Origin: Plazaster borealis
Taxonomy: Eukaryota; Echinodermata; Asteroidea; Forcipulatida; Labidiasteridae
Assembly: GCA_021014325.1 (NCBI GenBank)
Contig: CM037472.1
Location: 23,421,063 to 23,485,062, forward strand
Direction: 5' to 3'
Length of the DNA: 64,000 bases
This document shows, in pieces, positions 36,253 to 48,973 of the stretch. The notes under the pieces are model-generated. The model made no database searches and was not told the DNA's origin. It worked only from the letters and a program-made list of their open reading frames with translations. Each line of letters begins with the position of its first letter. The stretch's first letter is position 1. The position numbers were made by a program, and so were the translations under genes.

Positions 36253-38865
36253 AGGGCATTGTGTGTGGATAAACCTCCACACAAAAATGAATACTCATGA
36301 TTGTTTTATTTTTCCACATAGTCCGATGTCACCTCCAGCCAATTAGGCTTCCATTGCCATTGGTTGAATTCAATAATAAGGTTTGGACTAGTTTGATCAC
36401 CCTTTATTTCACTTTGGAATGTTTGCTTTACGCGCTTCGTAAAAACAAGCATGGAGATTGTGCCTGTGTTGATGTGCTGGTTGTCGTGGGACAAAATGAC
36501 TATAGGGTGACCATAATCATTTTGGTCCACCCTTTGATTTGCTCTGCCCTTGGTTTATCAGATATGGGGAACAATATGGGAACATAATTGGGGGCTAATT
36601 ACCCTAATTGTATGTGTGGAGTTTCTTCCATGCACACACATGTCTTCTTGTGTAAGTGAAAACTAATTACAAGGACAAATTGCCGTTGTAAATGTTCATT
36701 GTTTTGACCCACAAAACGCGAACAGGTGACATAATTGTTCTTTTATAAAATGCTGCGTGTCAATTTAAGTGTTCAATGCAAGTTTCAAGTCAGTCATAGA
36801 TAAAAAAAAGTACTTTGTGGAAATCAGCACAGTTGTCTCTATAAACAATGTGAGATAAGTGTAGGTTATTCTATGTGTATGCCAAAATAATACAGTCTGT
36901 TCCCGAAATGAACATTTTATTGCATGCTTATATTTTGTTCGACCCCATCAATGAAACAAGACAGGTCCTCCGTTTTTGTTTGTTATTATTTTTTGTTGAG
37001 AAGAGAACCACATAACGAGTTAACTTGATGCTTAGTTCTTTTCTTTAGCCGAGATTTCCCCCATACCTACAGAGGGCGCTATATCGTTGGTCCGTACAGG
37101 GATGTGGCTGGCAACTAGCTTGGACGATTCGTTTAGTTTTAGGGGCGACAGAAGAATTGAAGCCTAATTTTACCATGATATGACATTCAATGAATTCGGT
37201 CATGGTTCAAAGGTTGAAAGGGTTCAGGTGCAGGTTTGCATTACGGAATTACACATTACATTTCAATGTTTAGATTACTTTACACTCGGTTTCGAGCAAA
37301 CTGCCGTTCGGAGTATCATTTCCAACTGACAAACAACCATCTTGTTTATTCTCTAATTCATGACCAATGAGGGCGTGTCCGAATTGATGGATTTGGCAGT
37401 GGCTATGGCCGGAACACCGAGGAGTCAATGGCCATAGCCGTAGCCGAACAAGGCTTGAGGCTTGTGAACAGCAGCCTGGCCCCGTGTTTTATAATTAGAG
37501 TCAGTAATGGCCGGTATACAAGAAACACGACACAGATGTCACAGATTAGTTTAGGACTACTGTCTCTCCCTTTTTATCCTGACAAAATATAGCTACAAAC
37601 ACTTAAACAGTTTGCTAACTTTGAAATATTATGCATTTCCTTTATTCTGTCTTTAATCTTTCGTTTCAATTTAAAGAGTGAAACGTAAGCAGTAACAATG
37701 AGCAATTATAAATATATTTTGTTATTAGGTATTGTATTGTTCACATCTTTATTTTGCCGTATAGCTTGGTAATAGTAGAGATACACACAGCAATTCAACC
37801 GAAGTTGCAAAGATTTAAGAAGAAAATTTAAAAGTAGGCCTATATGTATATTTTTTTCTTATTAGTAAAGTCAAAATGCAGCATTTTCATCTTGCTTGCG
37901 AACTGTTTATTTTACTACTTTGACTCAGATACTAGGATATCCAACAGTGTGTGTTTGTTTATTTTTGTTAGTTTTTATTGTGGTTTATTTATTTATTTGT
38001 TTATTATTTTTCGGTCATATTATCTTGTGGGAAAAGACGGATAGGCCTATCACTTGTCAATAAAAGTTTCAACAACAACATAATTGTAAAAAAATAGAAG
38101 AAGGAAAAATGAATAACAGTTAAAATATTACAATCCTTGATTTGATATTTTACACATTCTAAAATATAGCTATACACAACACCTGCGATTTGAGTTTATG
38201 TAAAAGTCCAATAAGGGTGGATTTACGTCATTACGCGTCATCATACTTTTTTCGAAAAGGCCTCGATTCTATAGGCCTATAAAATGTCACCCTTCATTTA
38301 GAAACCTGTAAGCTGGGCCAAAGCAGAAAACGGCAGTAAATTTTCACAAATTATACAAGTAATAACGTCATTTGGTTGTGTGCTTTCCAAATTTAAGACA
38401 TTTAATTTAGCAAATGAATTTCCAGCATTCCCATGTGTGAATCTCGTCGTCCTGTGCGTCACATGCATCCTCCCCGATTGGACTTCCATCCTCCCCGTCC
38501 TTGTTTCGTTTCCTCCTCCCGTTGACTCCCAACCAGTCGGGACATTCTAATAGAATAAGTGGAATCCGTTCAGCGTTAAGCTTCAATCGATCAGCACAAG
38601 CTGTAATTGATTGAGTTGTATTCCGTCCATGGAGTGTGAGTAACCCAATACATGCTGGCCAATGGACTAATAACCAAAGAAATGTCAAGTTAACTTGAAC
38701 TGCTCGTTGTAAAGCCCCGCTTCATGCGTGTGTTTAGGTGAGTTCGGTCGAAGCAGTTAGTTCACCCGTCAATTTTGTAGCCGTCTCCCAGCTCTCTCGC
38801 TCATTGCACTTTGTACCAGGGACTCAGTGTCTGACCTGATTTCAGTTTTTATACGCACAGTGGTG
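36253..38865. other. Intergenic, no recognised feature
   Basis: AT-rich sequence with short frames only. A GGCTATGGCC/GGCCATAGCC pair lies at 37.40-37.43 kb. Confidence 0.5.
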
Positions 38866-39226
38866 ATTATATAAACAGGTCCGGATATTTTTATAAGCAT
38901 AAGTTGTTCAAAAAGGAAATTGTAGATGTTAAGTTAACATTTTAAAGGTGTATGTACCATTAGTTTTTGGAAGAGTTATTTCATTTTCACCCTCTGGGTT
39001 TCAATGAAAGGATCAATGAAACTTCATCAAATTGAGTGATTTATATAAACTGAGCCGGACATTTTGTAAGCATAAGTTGTTCAAAAAGGAAATTGTAAAT
39101 GTTAAGTTAACATTTAAAAGGTGTATATAACCATTGTTTTTGAAAGAGTTAATTCATTTTCACCCTCTTGGTTTCAATGAAAGCATCATATAACCAACAT
39201 GTGAATACTTTATCAAATTGAGTGAT
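38866..39226 (+). repeat. Tandem repeat, ~180-base unit, locus 1
   Basis: Two units beginning TAAGCATAAGTTGTTCAAAA and including CATTTTCACCCTCTGGGTTT (the second reads CTCTTGG) and CATCAAATTGAGTGAT. The same unit occurs at 49207-49620. Confidence 0.85.
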
Positions 39227-39528
39227 TCCGTTTTAAGTGAAATATTTCTAAAAAAATTCAGACAGGCAATATACACGAAAACAATTTACAAAAATATAAA
39301 CAATTAAAAACTTTGAGTTGTATGGGTTTAATCAAGAAGAAAACTGTTGACTGCTGCTTTAAATAAAGAGATAGATGTCAAATAAACGGGTATCGATTGG
39401 CAATAACAAGTTCCACAAGGCAGGCACACTATGAAAAAAAAAGAATTCTTTAAACTATTTACATCTAGAAAAGGAGATTTTGAAATTATGATTTTTTCCC
39501 CCACATCCAACACACATGATAAAGTCGC

Positions 39529-39576
39529 CTTTACAAAGGTCTTTACAAAGGTCTTTACAAACGCCTTTACAAAGGT
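39529..39576 (+). repeat. 12-base CTTTACAAAGGT tandem repeat
   Basis: Four near copies of a palindromic unit (CCTTTACAAAGG) that merges into the terminal AAAGG of MITE copy 7. It may have grown from the MITE end. Confidence 0.78.
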
Positions 39577-39943
39577 ATCATACACGTTTGGTAATGACTC
39601 AAAACAAATATTAGCATAAAATCTTACTTGGTAACAAGCAACGGAGAGCTGTTGATAGTATAAAACATTGTAGGAAACGACTCTCTCTGAAGTAACGTAG
39701 TTTTTGAGAAAGAGGTAATTTCTCACTAAAATAATAAAAACTTCGTGCAAGAATTTTTATTCCTATCTGAAAGCACACAAATTTGTACAACAAGGGTGTT
39801 TTTTCTTTCATCATTTTCTTGCAACTTCAATGACCAATTGAGCCAAAATTTCACAGGCTTGTTATTTTATGCATATGTTGGGATACACCAAGTGAGAACA
39901 CCGGTCTTTGACAATTACCAAACGCGTTCAGTGTGCCTTTAAG
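39567..39943 (-). mobile_element. Family A MITE, copy 7
   Basis: The left end, CAAAGGTATCATACACG, is merged with a run of CTTTACAAAGGT repeats (39529-39576). The right end is CGCGTTCAGTGTGCCTTTAA. The body is typical, with a slightly damaged central palindrome. Confidence 0.83.
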
Positions 39944-41267
39944 TTCCGTATCTGCGCGAAACTACATGGAAATTGAACAAAAACTGAGAGCTGAACAAGT
40001 TGCTCGAAACTTGTTGACATTTGGACCGGCACAATAGCTTCAATTTACACAGAATCTGTTCATGTTTTACAAGTGGCCTATCAATCAAAGTGAAAAATTA
40101 GGAGACGAATCCGCATTCCATATTAACTGGAACGATTAATCCCTCTCTCTAAAAACCCCAATAATAAAATAAAAACCAGGAGTCAAATTGGTCCCTAATT
40201 CCTGCCCCAAACAAGGTCCGTTTAAGAATAATTGCGCATCGTTTGATTCTATTACTTTAATATTTAATTTACAGATAGTGGTTCTGCGTGTTTTGCCAAC
40301 AATTTCAACTTAATTTTCTTTAATATCATCATTTCTGTTTGATGAACGATTCCCCATTCTAGTCACTTACCTTGGGGACAGAGTCATCTATTCAGCACTT
40401 TTTGGCAAGAAAAAATCAGCGCAAAATTGGGTTATACGATTGAATCCGTAGATTTTTGGCTGAAATTGCATTAGAAAGAATTACGGTCCCTTGCAGGGAG
40501 AAGTCTGTAATTGAATTGAATACCGTGTGGGACAATTGGTTACATTCGGCCATACGTGGTCTAAATGCAATACACAATGAATTGTTTGCTGGAATTCCCT
40601 AATGTACGAGCCATTCGAACAAGGTTGAAGTCTTGTTTTCTTTAGGTAAATGTCATTATATATCGCTCAATGACGGATGTTATTGTACAAAATGCCATGT
40701 CTGGATGTAGAATTAGTTGCTGTGCTTCAAACAGATATTTTTAAAAAAATCAAGAAGAAAAAAATCCCTTCTTTCCGCAATGAAAAGAAACCAAAATAAC
40801 TACTGTTATGTCCTTCGAAACGTATACTCTGATTTGGGCACGTTCGGTATTTAAATGAAGCAAGATTCCTTTTTGTTGAATTTTTAATCTATTCTAAACC
40901 AGAGAAACAGTTGGGAAAATAAGAATCGTGAATTTAATGATCAACCGAACTTAATTTCACTAATTGTTTATTCATGACATCGGCCTGCCTTGAAACCACT
41001 ATTCCATAATAGGACGGTACCATTCTCTGAATGCACTATAAGGAACAAAATATATATTGCTATTATTTATTGGAAAAACCAAAAATAATATTTTTTCATA
41101 ATAAAGTTTGAAACTCCAAATTGCTGCAGATTCTAAACTTTAATTACCGTCATAGACGTTGTGTATACACAGTCAGTTGTATTGAAAGAAAAAAAACTAC
41201 GCCTATACATTTTACCCAAACCATACAATGGAAACGGCTGGCAATAGCCTTGTCTTTCTTTAAAAAG
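39944..41267. other. Intergenic, no recognised feature
   Basis: AT-rich unique sequence without a supportable gene or repeat. Confidence 0.5.
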
Positions 41268-41552
41268 AAAGCGGCAATGAGGGTCACTGTCAGCACGTGC
41301 TGACATATTTTAATCTTTCCATTGTCTTATACACGTCGTACACACTGGTCAGCTCATATGCCAAGATACCCTAAGCTGGACCATGCTTGAGTCCAAGAGG
41401 GGGTGTCAAAAAAGCGGCAATGAGGGTCACTGTCAGCACGTGCTGACATATTTTAATCTTTCCATTGTCTTATACACATCGTACACACTGGTCAGCTCAG
41501 TATGCCAAGATACCCTAAGCTGGACCATGCTTGAGTCCAAGAGGGGGTGTCA
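41268..41552 (+). repeat. 142-base tandem duplication with a 16-base palindrome
   Basis: Two nearly identical units (41268-41409 and 41411-41552) start at AAAGCGGCAATGAGGGTCAC. Each has the perfect palindrome GTCAGCACGTGCTGAC. The high identity suggests a recent event. Confidence 0.88.
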
Positions 41553-41879
41553 ATTAACAGGGGTCAGTGATTTGGTTAGAAGGGGCAGGACAAAACCCTT
41601 CCAGCACGATCCTTTGTGTACAAAATTGAGATGAAACCAAATTACAAAACTTAATTAATTAATTAAGCAAACAAAAAGCTTAAATTAACCCAGGTAATAC
41701 CTAACCATGTAACAACACACATATATAAAACAAATTGTTAAAAAAAAATAAAAAATGCAAAACCCCTTTTTCATTTTCGACTTGCAAGAGCGGCCTGTAT
41801 CCTTTCCAGTCTCGGTTTGGTTCATGGAAGAGAACATAATGGTGGCACTGCGAGACATGAAGAATTAAGCCTTTCTTTG

Positions 41880-41999
41880 GGCCCTTTTCGAAACCAAGGC
41901 TTGGTCTTGGGCTCCAGCTATAGGCTCCGCACGACTGTTTGAAGACCCGTACCGAAAATACACAACTGAGGGAGCCTTAGCTAGAGCCAAAGTCATATC
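41880..41999 (+). repeat. Diverged copy of the 35.2-kb GAAACCA...GGAGCC repeat
   Basis: CCTTTTCGAAACCAAGGCTTGG, GGCTCC...TAGGCT and AACTGAGGGAGCC follow the same order as in units A and B at 35.2 and 35.7 kb. Confidence 0.55.
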
Positions 42000-42290
42000 C
42001 GTTGTTTCTTGTTCTCCTTCACTCCATTTCTCTGTGTTGCTCCCAAAGATCTCAGTGTTCTGTCGTTTCTTGCAGGAACAACAATTAACAAACATGCACT
42101 GACGACACATACGGCTACTGTTTGCCTGTGGTCCGCCTCTTTGTGGAAATCAGAATTGCAGAAAAGAAAATGTGGGCGTAAAACTTGGCACGCGTTACCT
42201 TATGAGCATCTGCCCCGTAAATAAAACGATACACGGAAATCTGACTCCCAAAACAGAAACGGCCAAGATTTATCACGAGTTATTGTTGTT

Positions 42291-42414
42291 GATGATGTTT
42301 GTTGTTGGGGGTGTTGGTATGTTTGTTTGTTTGTTTGTTTGTTGGTTCGTTTGTTTGTTAGTCTGTTGGGGTTGTTGGGGTGTTGGTTAGTTTGTTTGTT
42401 TGTTTGTTTGCCAT
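42291..42414 (+). repeat. (GTTT)n microsatellite
   Basis: TGTTTGTTTG runs with TTGGGGTTGTTGGGGTG interruptions; the reverse-strand counterpart of the repeat type at 1034. Confidence 0.9.
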
Positions 42415-42504
42415 TTGAATTGGGTCAATGGGGACCTGTTGTAGGCTATTATTACAGCGGTTTACTGTTGTAGGGTTTAGGTAAGCCAATTGCGTGCCGT
42501 GTTG

Positions 42505-42710
42505 CACTGCAAAAACCGAGGGGTTAAAATTGACACCATGGGTGTTGTCACATATAGATACCGAAGAGAGAATCAAAATTAACATCATAGGGTGTTAAAC
42601 TAACACCAATGTACCTGTTTTGGCAGAATTAATCAGTGTTATTTTTACACCCTATGGTTAACATTTTGATTCTTTTTTGTGTCAATGTTAACACCGCAGT
42701 TTTTGCAGTG
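42505..42710. mobile_element. Inverted-repeat MITE with CACTGCAAAAAC ends
   Basis: CACTGCAAAAACCGAGG pairs with CCGCAGTTTTTGCAGTG. Inner GGTGTTA/TAACACC and GAATCAAAATTAAC/GTTAACATTTTGATTC pairs support a foldback element. No clear target duplication. Confidence 0.72.
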
Positions 42711-43324
42711 TGGAAAGTGTGAAGGGGGATGCTGAAATTTCGGTATGTGAACAAAGCAGGCCTACCAGTAGTTGCTAATTGTCAAGGCGGATCCAAGGTA
42801 TGGCACAGGGGGCGGATATTCGTAACAGCGCGAGGCTCGAACTGTAACGTTTGGACAGGAGCCTGCAGCAGGGCCCGGGATTTTGTTGAGTTGACACTGC
42901 CTTCTTTTTGCATTCTTAGCCTTTCTGTATTCTTAGCCTTTCTGTGTTATATTTTGGGCAAAATTAGTATGAACGTTTGGTAATGGTTCTCCTTATTTTT
43001 GTCCGTTTTATGAAAAGGAAAAACTTCAACCAGCGGAAACAGGAGAAGCATGCGAGTGTGAGTGGGCATTGTAAAGTTTATAGGGTCCGTGGCCCGCTCA
43101 AGGGCCCTGAAAAAGGGTTGTAGATGAAGATGCTCTCCTGTGCATTCTGAACCTTTTGGTTAAGCAGGAGTAGGCCCTATATTGTTTGCGTTTTAATTCT
43201 CTTTACCTTGTTTTTCGACCTAGTCGTGTTTTTTGTGTTTTTTTTTGTGGGGGGGTTTCTTTTTTTGGGGGGGGAACGAAAAATTGAATGAATATAAAAC
43301 GAGAAGAAAAAAGCTTTGTTGTAG

Positions 43325-43460
43325 ATGTGAGAGGAAAATCCCAATTCAGAAAACCCAAGCAATCAGGTAGTGACTGAAAACCCAACCCACATCACGCAAG
43401 GTTCTGGTCTGAGGTGGGATTTGAACCAGGGTCCACAGAGGTGAAAGGCAGGGAAAGAAA
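43325..43460 (-). repeat. Dispersed repeat with B-box-like motif, copy 1
   Basis: The minus strand reads CACCTCTGTGGACCCTGGTT then CAAATCCCACCTCAGACCAG and GTTGGGTTTTCAGTCACTAC. It matches 55200-55345 over ~140 bases. Confidence 0.7.
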
Positions 43461-43667
43461 CCCCAACCTAATCTCTAAATCATTATATATTTTTAAATCA
43501 TACTTATAATGGTTATTAAATAATACTCGTCGTATGAATACGCGAATTAGGTATCAAACATTAACAGAAGAATTGCACAAGAGAATTGCTTAAAGATTAA
43601 ATAAAGGGACATGGTTTGGTTGTTTAAGGGATAAGATCAATGACTGTTAGTGATAGATTAAGAGGTG

Positions 43668-43699
43668 GTGTTTATTTATTTATTTATTTATTTATTTCA
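43668..43699 (+). repeat. (TTTA)n microsatellite
   Basis: About seven TTTA units just left of MITE copy 8. Confidence 0.88.
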
Positions 43700-43754
43700 A
43701 CATCTTTATACAGGATAAAAAGATCAGCAAAAGCCGTTTAACATCAATATCCTG

Positions 43755-44132
43755 TTAAAGGCATCGTACACGTTTGGTAATATTGTCAAAGACCAGTGTT
43801 CTCACTTGGTGTATCCCAACTTATGCATAAAATAACAAGCCTGTGAAAATTTGGGCTCAATTGGTCATCGAAGTTGCAAGAAATGACGAAAGAAAAAACA
43901 CCCTTGTTGTACAAATTTGTGCGCTTTCAGTTAGGAATAAAAACTTCTTGCAAGAAGTTTTTATTATTTGAGTGAGAAATTACCTCTTTCTCAAAAACTA
44001 CGTTACTTCAGAGGAGGTCGTTTCTCACAATGTTTTATACTATCAACAGCTCTCTGTTGCCCGTTACCAAGTAAGTTTTTATGCTGCCAATATATATTTT
44101 GAGTAATTACCAAACGTGTACGATGCCTTTAA
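43755..44132 (+). mobile_element. Family A MITE, copy 8
   Basis: TTAAAGGCATCGTACACG to CGTGTACGATGCCTTTAA, with close inverted ends of at least 18 bases and a complete body. Confidence 0.86.
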
Positions 44133-46298
44133 ACATAAAATGTCAACATTAACAATAGACTAGAAAACAGACAAAGGGTATAAGGGTAAGTTGAGGTCGC
44201 ATTCTTAAAAACTCCCGGGTCCGAATTAACCCGGATTCCGGGTCCCCGACCCATCGCTGACCCGGAAAGTGGTTAAAAAAAAAATGGACTTTCAACTCGG
44301 ACTCTGCGTCATTTCTCGTTCATTTTGACACAGATTCCGGGTAGAAATGGGTCAACCCCCGCGGGACAAGGCAATGTTTTAGGGTTAATAAGGAATATCG
44401 TGGCCTTGACTGAGGATTGTGCAAATTTTTGTGCAAGTTTTCTGTTATTTTGTCAAACATTTAAAAAACAAATCTTCAAAATGGTTAATGTATCATTGCA
44501 AGAATATTTTCTTGAGAAAACACAACGCATGCATAAACTACACATTTTGAGTCATTCACAGTGCTTTAATTTGGGAACTTCAGTTTTATTTTCACAAAAT
44601 ATAAAAATAATGACAACCTCTCAGGATATCTCCAGCTTTACAATTTCCAGCTTTATACATCATTTGCTTTCGAATATTTATTTGTTAAAAGATGGAACAA
44701 GTAATACAACACAATGGTTTATGCAAGAGTAGACCAACATCCATTCACATCGTTTAGTACTGAATAAACTTCGGCCTATACCAACCAACCTGAGTGCTGA
44801 TGTCTACACATTAGTCGCTCTTGTTTTAAAACTACAACGTAAAACAGCGACCGTTTTGTTATGGGTTTTGTTCAAATTCGTAATGTCATACATACATGCA
44901 AATTCTTACATAAAACCCGTGTATTGCTGCGATCCAAACAAGCAGTTATTTGGGAGTCTCCTCAGGTTTTTTCTTCTAAACTTTGGCCTTATTTCAGACG
45001 AGAGGATTGGTATCTGGAGTGAACTTTACATAATCAGTGAGCTTTCTGAAATTACCATGTGTTTCTATAGTCGATAATAACAAACCCTGTTGTTTTACAC
45101 TTTGAAAGTAGGCCGTTAGCAACATCTTTTTTATCATTATCAAATAACTGTTGGCTCTCTGTGAAATGTCTCCTGCTTGTATAATAAAATCGTCGCGTCA
45201 ATGCAAACTCCAACTTCGGTTGTTTTGCGTAAATCACTTTTTAAGGTTTGGTGGCGTTTTTAACAATCACTGGTTGTTTAAGACAAGACCGCTTTTACAT
45301 ATGAATTATGAAGACATAAAAACATTAAAAGTGATATATACACTTAATTGTACCTTTAAAACAATTAAGTTTAATGCCTTACCTTGAACATTGTAGATAA
45401 GACCTTGTTGCACAGTGCAGGTCGTATGTGTGAGATACGACTTTGTTGCTCGGTTTTGGACAAACTTGTAACTTTTTACAGTTTATTCAGACAACAATAA
45501 AGCACCATTTGTATTATTCTCACTCAATTTCACCGAAAATGTGACACGACCTTGTTGAACTGACGCGACGAAATGGGGCCAGGTTTGATTTTAGTTTTCC
45601 TTTAAAAAATATACTGAGTAAATGTATTTATGGACAGGTGACAATTTAGAGATTAGAAATAACACATCTTTAGAGGTGCTACGGCAATATGTAAGCTGTT
45701 TCTAACAATTGCAAAGTAGTCAACAGTATTAACAAGAACAATGTCCAAAAAACAAACACCCAAAAAATAAACAACAAACGAGGTTAACGCACAAACATAA
45801 CATTATTACAAAGGTTGAATTCTCAAACAAATTGAACAAGGCTCAAATTTGACACTGGACCGCAGGCCCGAGGCCAGTGATTTTAGCGCTGGGCCAGTAA
45901 ACTCGGGACCCCATTAGGTCCGGCGGTCTTGTGTTTTCAATTCACCATGTAATATCTTTAATTGAAAAAGATTATGTTCAAATGTTGAACATAATTAACC
46001 ATATGACAAATTAGATAAAACTTCTCTTAGAGTCAGACTGGTTCAAATCATTACAGCTTTATATGCTAAAAGTGTTCTTATTTTAATTCTAGTCTTTAGT
46101 TGACTTTTCTCAGTTTGATTCTGGTCTTCAAACATAAAATTATGGTCCAGTAAAAATTCTGAGCTACAAGCCCTGTGGTCTCGTAGACCCACCCCACCCC
46201 CTAATTTAAGCCCTGTTTTAACGCCACACCCCTCCCAAGTGTTGGATATTTCTTGAAAACTAATTTACCACAAGAATTTTTAGAACAATCTATATTAA
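44133..46298. other. Intergenic, no recognised feature
   Basis: A CCCGG-rich patch at 44.2-44.3 kb. The 135-residue frame at 44325-44732 (+) shows no domain and has biased, repeat-like composition. Confidence 0.5.
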
Positions 46299-46686
46299 AT
46301 GAAGGGTACACCTTTGGTAAATACTCCAAAAGTAAATTACCATAAAAACTTACTCGGTAAAGAGCATTTGAGAGCTGTTGATATTATAAACCATTGTTAG
46401 AAACAACACCCTTTGAAGTAATGTAGTTTTAAAGAAAGAGGTAACTTTTCACAAACAAATTTGAATCTAAGAAAGGCTTCAGACATGTAACCTTTCTCAG
46501 GCATCTCACAGCACACAATTCTATGCAACAAGGGTGGTTTTGTTCTTTTATTATTTTTTGGCAACTTTGATGACAAATTGAGCCCAAATTTTTAAAGGTT
46601 TGTTATTTTATGCATAGCCTATGTTTGGAAACACCAAGTGAGGATTCTAGTCTTTGACAAATACCAAAAGTATACCCTGCCTTTAA
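46299..46686 (-). mobile_element. Family A MITE, copy 9 (old, diverged)
   Basis: Diverged ends (GAAGGGTACACCTTTGGTAA and ACCAAAAGTATACCCTGCC). The internal order is the same and the centre is a diverged Phe/Ser-codon-like palindrome. An older insertion than the others. Confidence 0.72.
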
Positions 46687-46959
46687 TATATTCCTACCTC
46701 CATGCTTTAACTAATTTTGCTGAATTTGTACACATTTTTATAAAAACCCTAATAGGTCATCCTTTGTCAGCTAAATTGGACGTTTGTAGCCAGTCTGGAC
46801 GCGAGAAGGTCAATATTTTGATACAATATTCACCTTAACTTTCGGAAAACTTTGAAGAAAATACAGTTTATAGGAAGAGTGTACACAGTAGTTATAGGCA
46901 AGATATTTTTAAAAAAAATTAAAAACGTCTTTAGGCTAAAATGTTACTAAAAAGTCACC

Positions 46960-47345
46960 TAAAAAACTAACTCCTTTATATGACATTAAAAATGTATCTT
47001 GTTCGGAAGAGTGTAAGATTGCACCTTTCTAACTTAAAGTCTGCAACAAAAACCGGCAGTGAAGCATTATAATAAAAAAGCAGTAATACCTTAGCAGTGA
47101 ACATAAACTCTAAACAAAAAAATCAATTAGGCCCCACTCACTATGCAAGTTCCTAAAAAATTCACCACAAAAATAGAACTCCTTTACAGCCATCGAAAAG
47201 GGGCATCTTGTTTGGAAGAGTGTAAAGTTGCACCTTTTTTCAAGTCTGTATATCGGAAATCACAAGTGAAGCATTAAAAACTTTAGCAGTAAAAATAAAC
47301 TTTAACAAAGATCGATCAATTAAGCCCCAACCATTATGCATTTTG
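46960..47345 (+). repeat. Imperfect tandem duplication, ~200-base unit
   Basis: Both units carry a GGAAGAGTGTAA-A-TTGCACC block, GTGAAGCATTA, TTAGCAGT-AA-ATAAACT and a CAATTA-GCCCCA end. Old, with several indels. Confidence 0.75.
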
Positions 47346-47377
47346 GGCAACAACACACGAGTTCACCCAATAGACCG

Positions 47378-47489
47378 TGCAAGTCTCGCGCATATTTGAA
47401 CATTTTTGGGAACACTTTGGCCCAGAAAGGAAACAAACTTGCGCACTTTAAAACGGGTCCCAATGCTCGAATACGCGCGAGACTTGCAC
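47378..47489. repeat. Inverted repeat with GTGCAAGTCTCGCGC arms
   Basis: GTGCAAGTCTCGCGCATATT at the left, and GCGCGAGACTTGCAC at the right end. Both arms continue imperfectly for ~30 bases. Probable foldback element. Confidence 0.68.
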
Positions 47490-48297
47490 ACTCTATTATA
47501 CTCATAGCCATAATCTAGATGTGCGAATCACTTGACACACTTCCCTTTTGTGGACAATTTATTTAATAACTACTTCTGGTTGCAGAGTCACGGCTGTGGT
47601 CAGCACATTATTGGGACAGGCTTGGATTGGCCAATTTGGGAATACTTTTGGGCAGATCTGCTTCTGGGGATATAAACTCCCCTCTAAGTAGCAATATCTG
47701 TTTAAGTATATCGCCGTGGAGAACCCGGTGAAGGTCTTCAAGATGTTGTGGCTAAGAAAAAGAATTAATTACTTTTTAATTTCATTAAATATTTTGTGTA
47801 CCAATATCAATAAAACTATAGTTGTTTTCTCTTTAGTGTAGGCAGCAGTGATGTGCAATGAGCACACTGTGTGGGCACTGCATGTGGCAGACACAGTCTA
47901 TTGACCCATAGGCATTGTGTAGGAACACATCTCCGAAAAAATGCGCGTATACCATTCCCACCATTTTAGGAGTCAATTCCTTTGTGAACATTTTGACTCC
48001 CAATATGGTGGACAGGGTAGGCACATGTTAAGTGCCCCCCTGTGAACTCATTGCTTATATTATTCCAATTGTTTACTTTGACCACAGTCTCGGGAGTTCC
48101 ACTCCAGAAGGCCAGTCCTTCTCGTACTGTATTGTATTGTTTTACTGATTTTGATTACATTTTGTATTGATCATTATGATCTTTATTCATATGTATGTGG
48201 GGAGCATAGCAGAAAGTGGCCAAGTGTGACGTTGGTGTAAGGTGTCAATACGAATAGCTTGACAAGGCCATGAGGACCATCAAGCCATCACTTCAGT

Positions 48298-48582
48298 CAG
48301 GCCCGTAACTAGAAGGCCCCCCCCCCAACAAAAACCAAAAAAAAAAGTCAGCAAAAATCAAAAAAGAAGAAGAAAAAGTAAAAAAAAAAAAAAAATGGTG
48401 CGCACAAAAAAGATAAGCACAAAAATTGACCAAATGGCTTGATTTTCAAAGACTCAGACTCGACTCTGCGTTGCTGCACGACGGGCGATGCTGACGCACA
48501 GATATACCTTTTGTTGTTTCAAATTCACCCCCCCCCAAAAAAATAATAATAATAACAATAATAATTCCTGGTTACGAGCCTG
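48298..48582. mobile_element. hAT-type MITE with 8-base target duplication
   Basis: Starts CAGGCCCGTAACTAG and ends CTGGTTACGAGCCTG (inverted). It is flanked by ACTTCAGT at 48290-48297 and 48583-48590. The 8-base duplication and CAG...CTG ends are typical of hAT. The interior is A-rich. It ends 88 bases downstream of the PLD3-like stop codon, so it is probably in the 3' untranslated region. Confidence 0.82.
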
Positions 48583-48670
48583 ACTTCAGTATAAGTGTAG
48601 AAATGCACTCATTATGAACTGGCTTTTTTTCTTTCACCCAACACCATTTTACATAACATTCAATGTAATT

Positions 48671-48973
48671 TCAGTTAACTGATAGATCTGATATAAAAAC
48701 GGCATATTCCGAGTTCCAGTCTCGCTCAAATACGTCAGCGAGTTGTTGCCTGAAGCCCTGGCTACCACCAGACTTGTTCCCCGCTGACTGGTTCCCCGCT
48801 GACATCGTCTCGTTCACAATGACGCCGACACCACCGGTGTTTACGAAGTAATCTTCACTCCAGTTAGACGTACCGATGTAGGCCTGCTTGTCAGTCACCA
48901 TGTACTTGTTGTGGTTGACTCTAGCATATGGGATCTTGGCCTGGGCCGGAGTCGCAGGGACTTCAAATAGTTT
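48671..48973 (-). CDS. PLD3-like coding exon 7 (second HKD motif, stop)
   Basis: It follows the acceptor ATTTACTTGCAG and ends at TGA (48673-48671). It encodes residues 382-481. IPYARVNHNKYMVTDKQAYI and GTSNWSEDYF form the second catalytic motif. A short Asn/Ser/Gly-rich insert (SAGNQSAGNKSGGSQG) precedes the conserved FERDW end. The C-terminus is short, with no second membrane segment. Confidence 0.95.
   Translation of the reverse strand, partial: KLFEVPATPAQAKIPYARVNHNKYMVTDKQAYIGTSNWSEDYFVNTGGVGVIVNETMSAGNQSAGNKSGGSQGFRQQLADVFERDWNSEYAVFISDLSVN

Noticed and set aside
44325..44732. 135-residue open frame as a gene
   Set aside because: No domain similarity that I can recognise; composition fits random AT-rich DNA.
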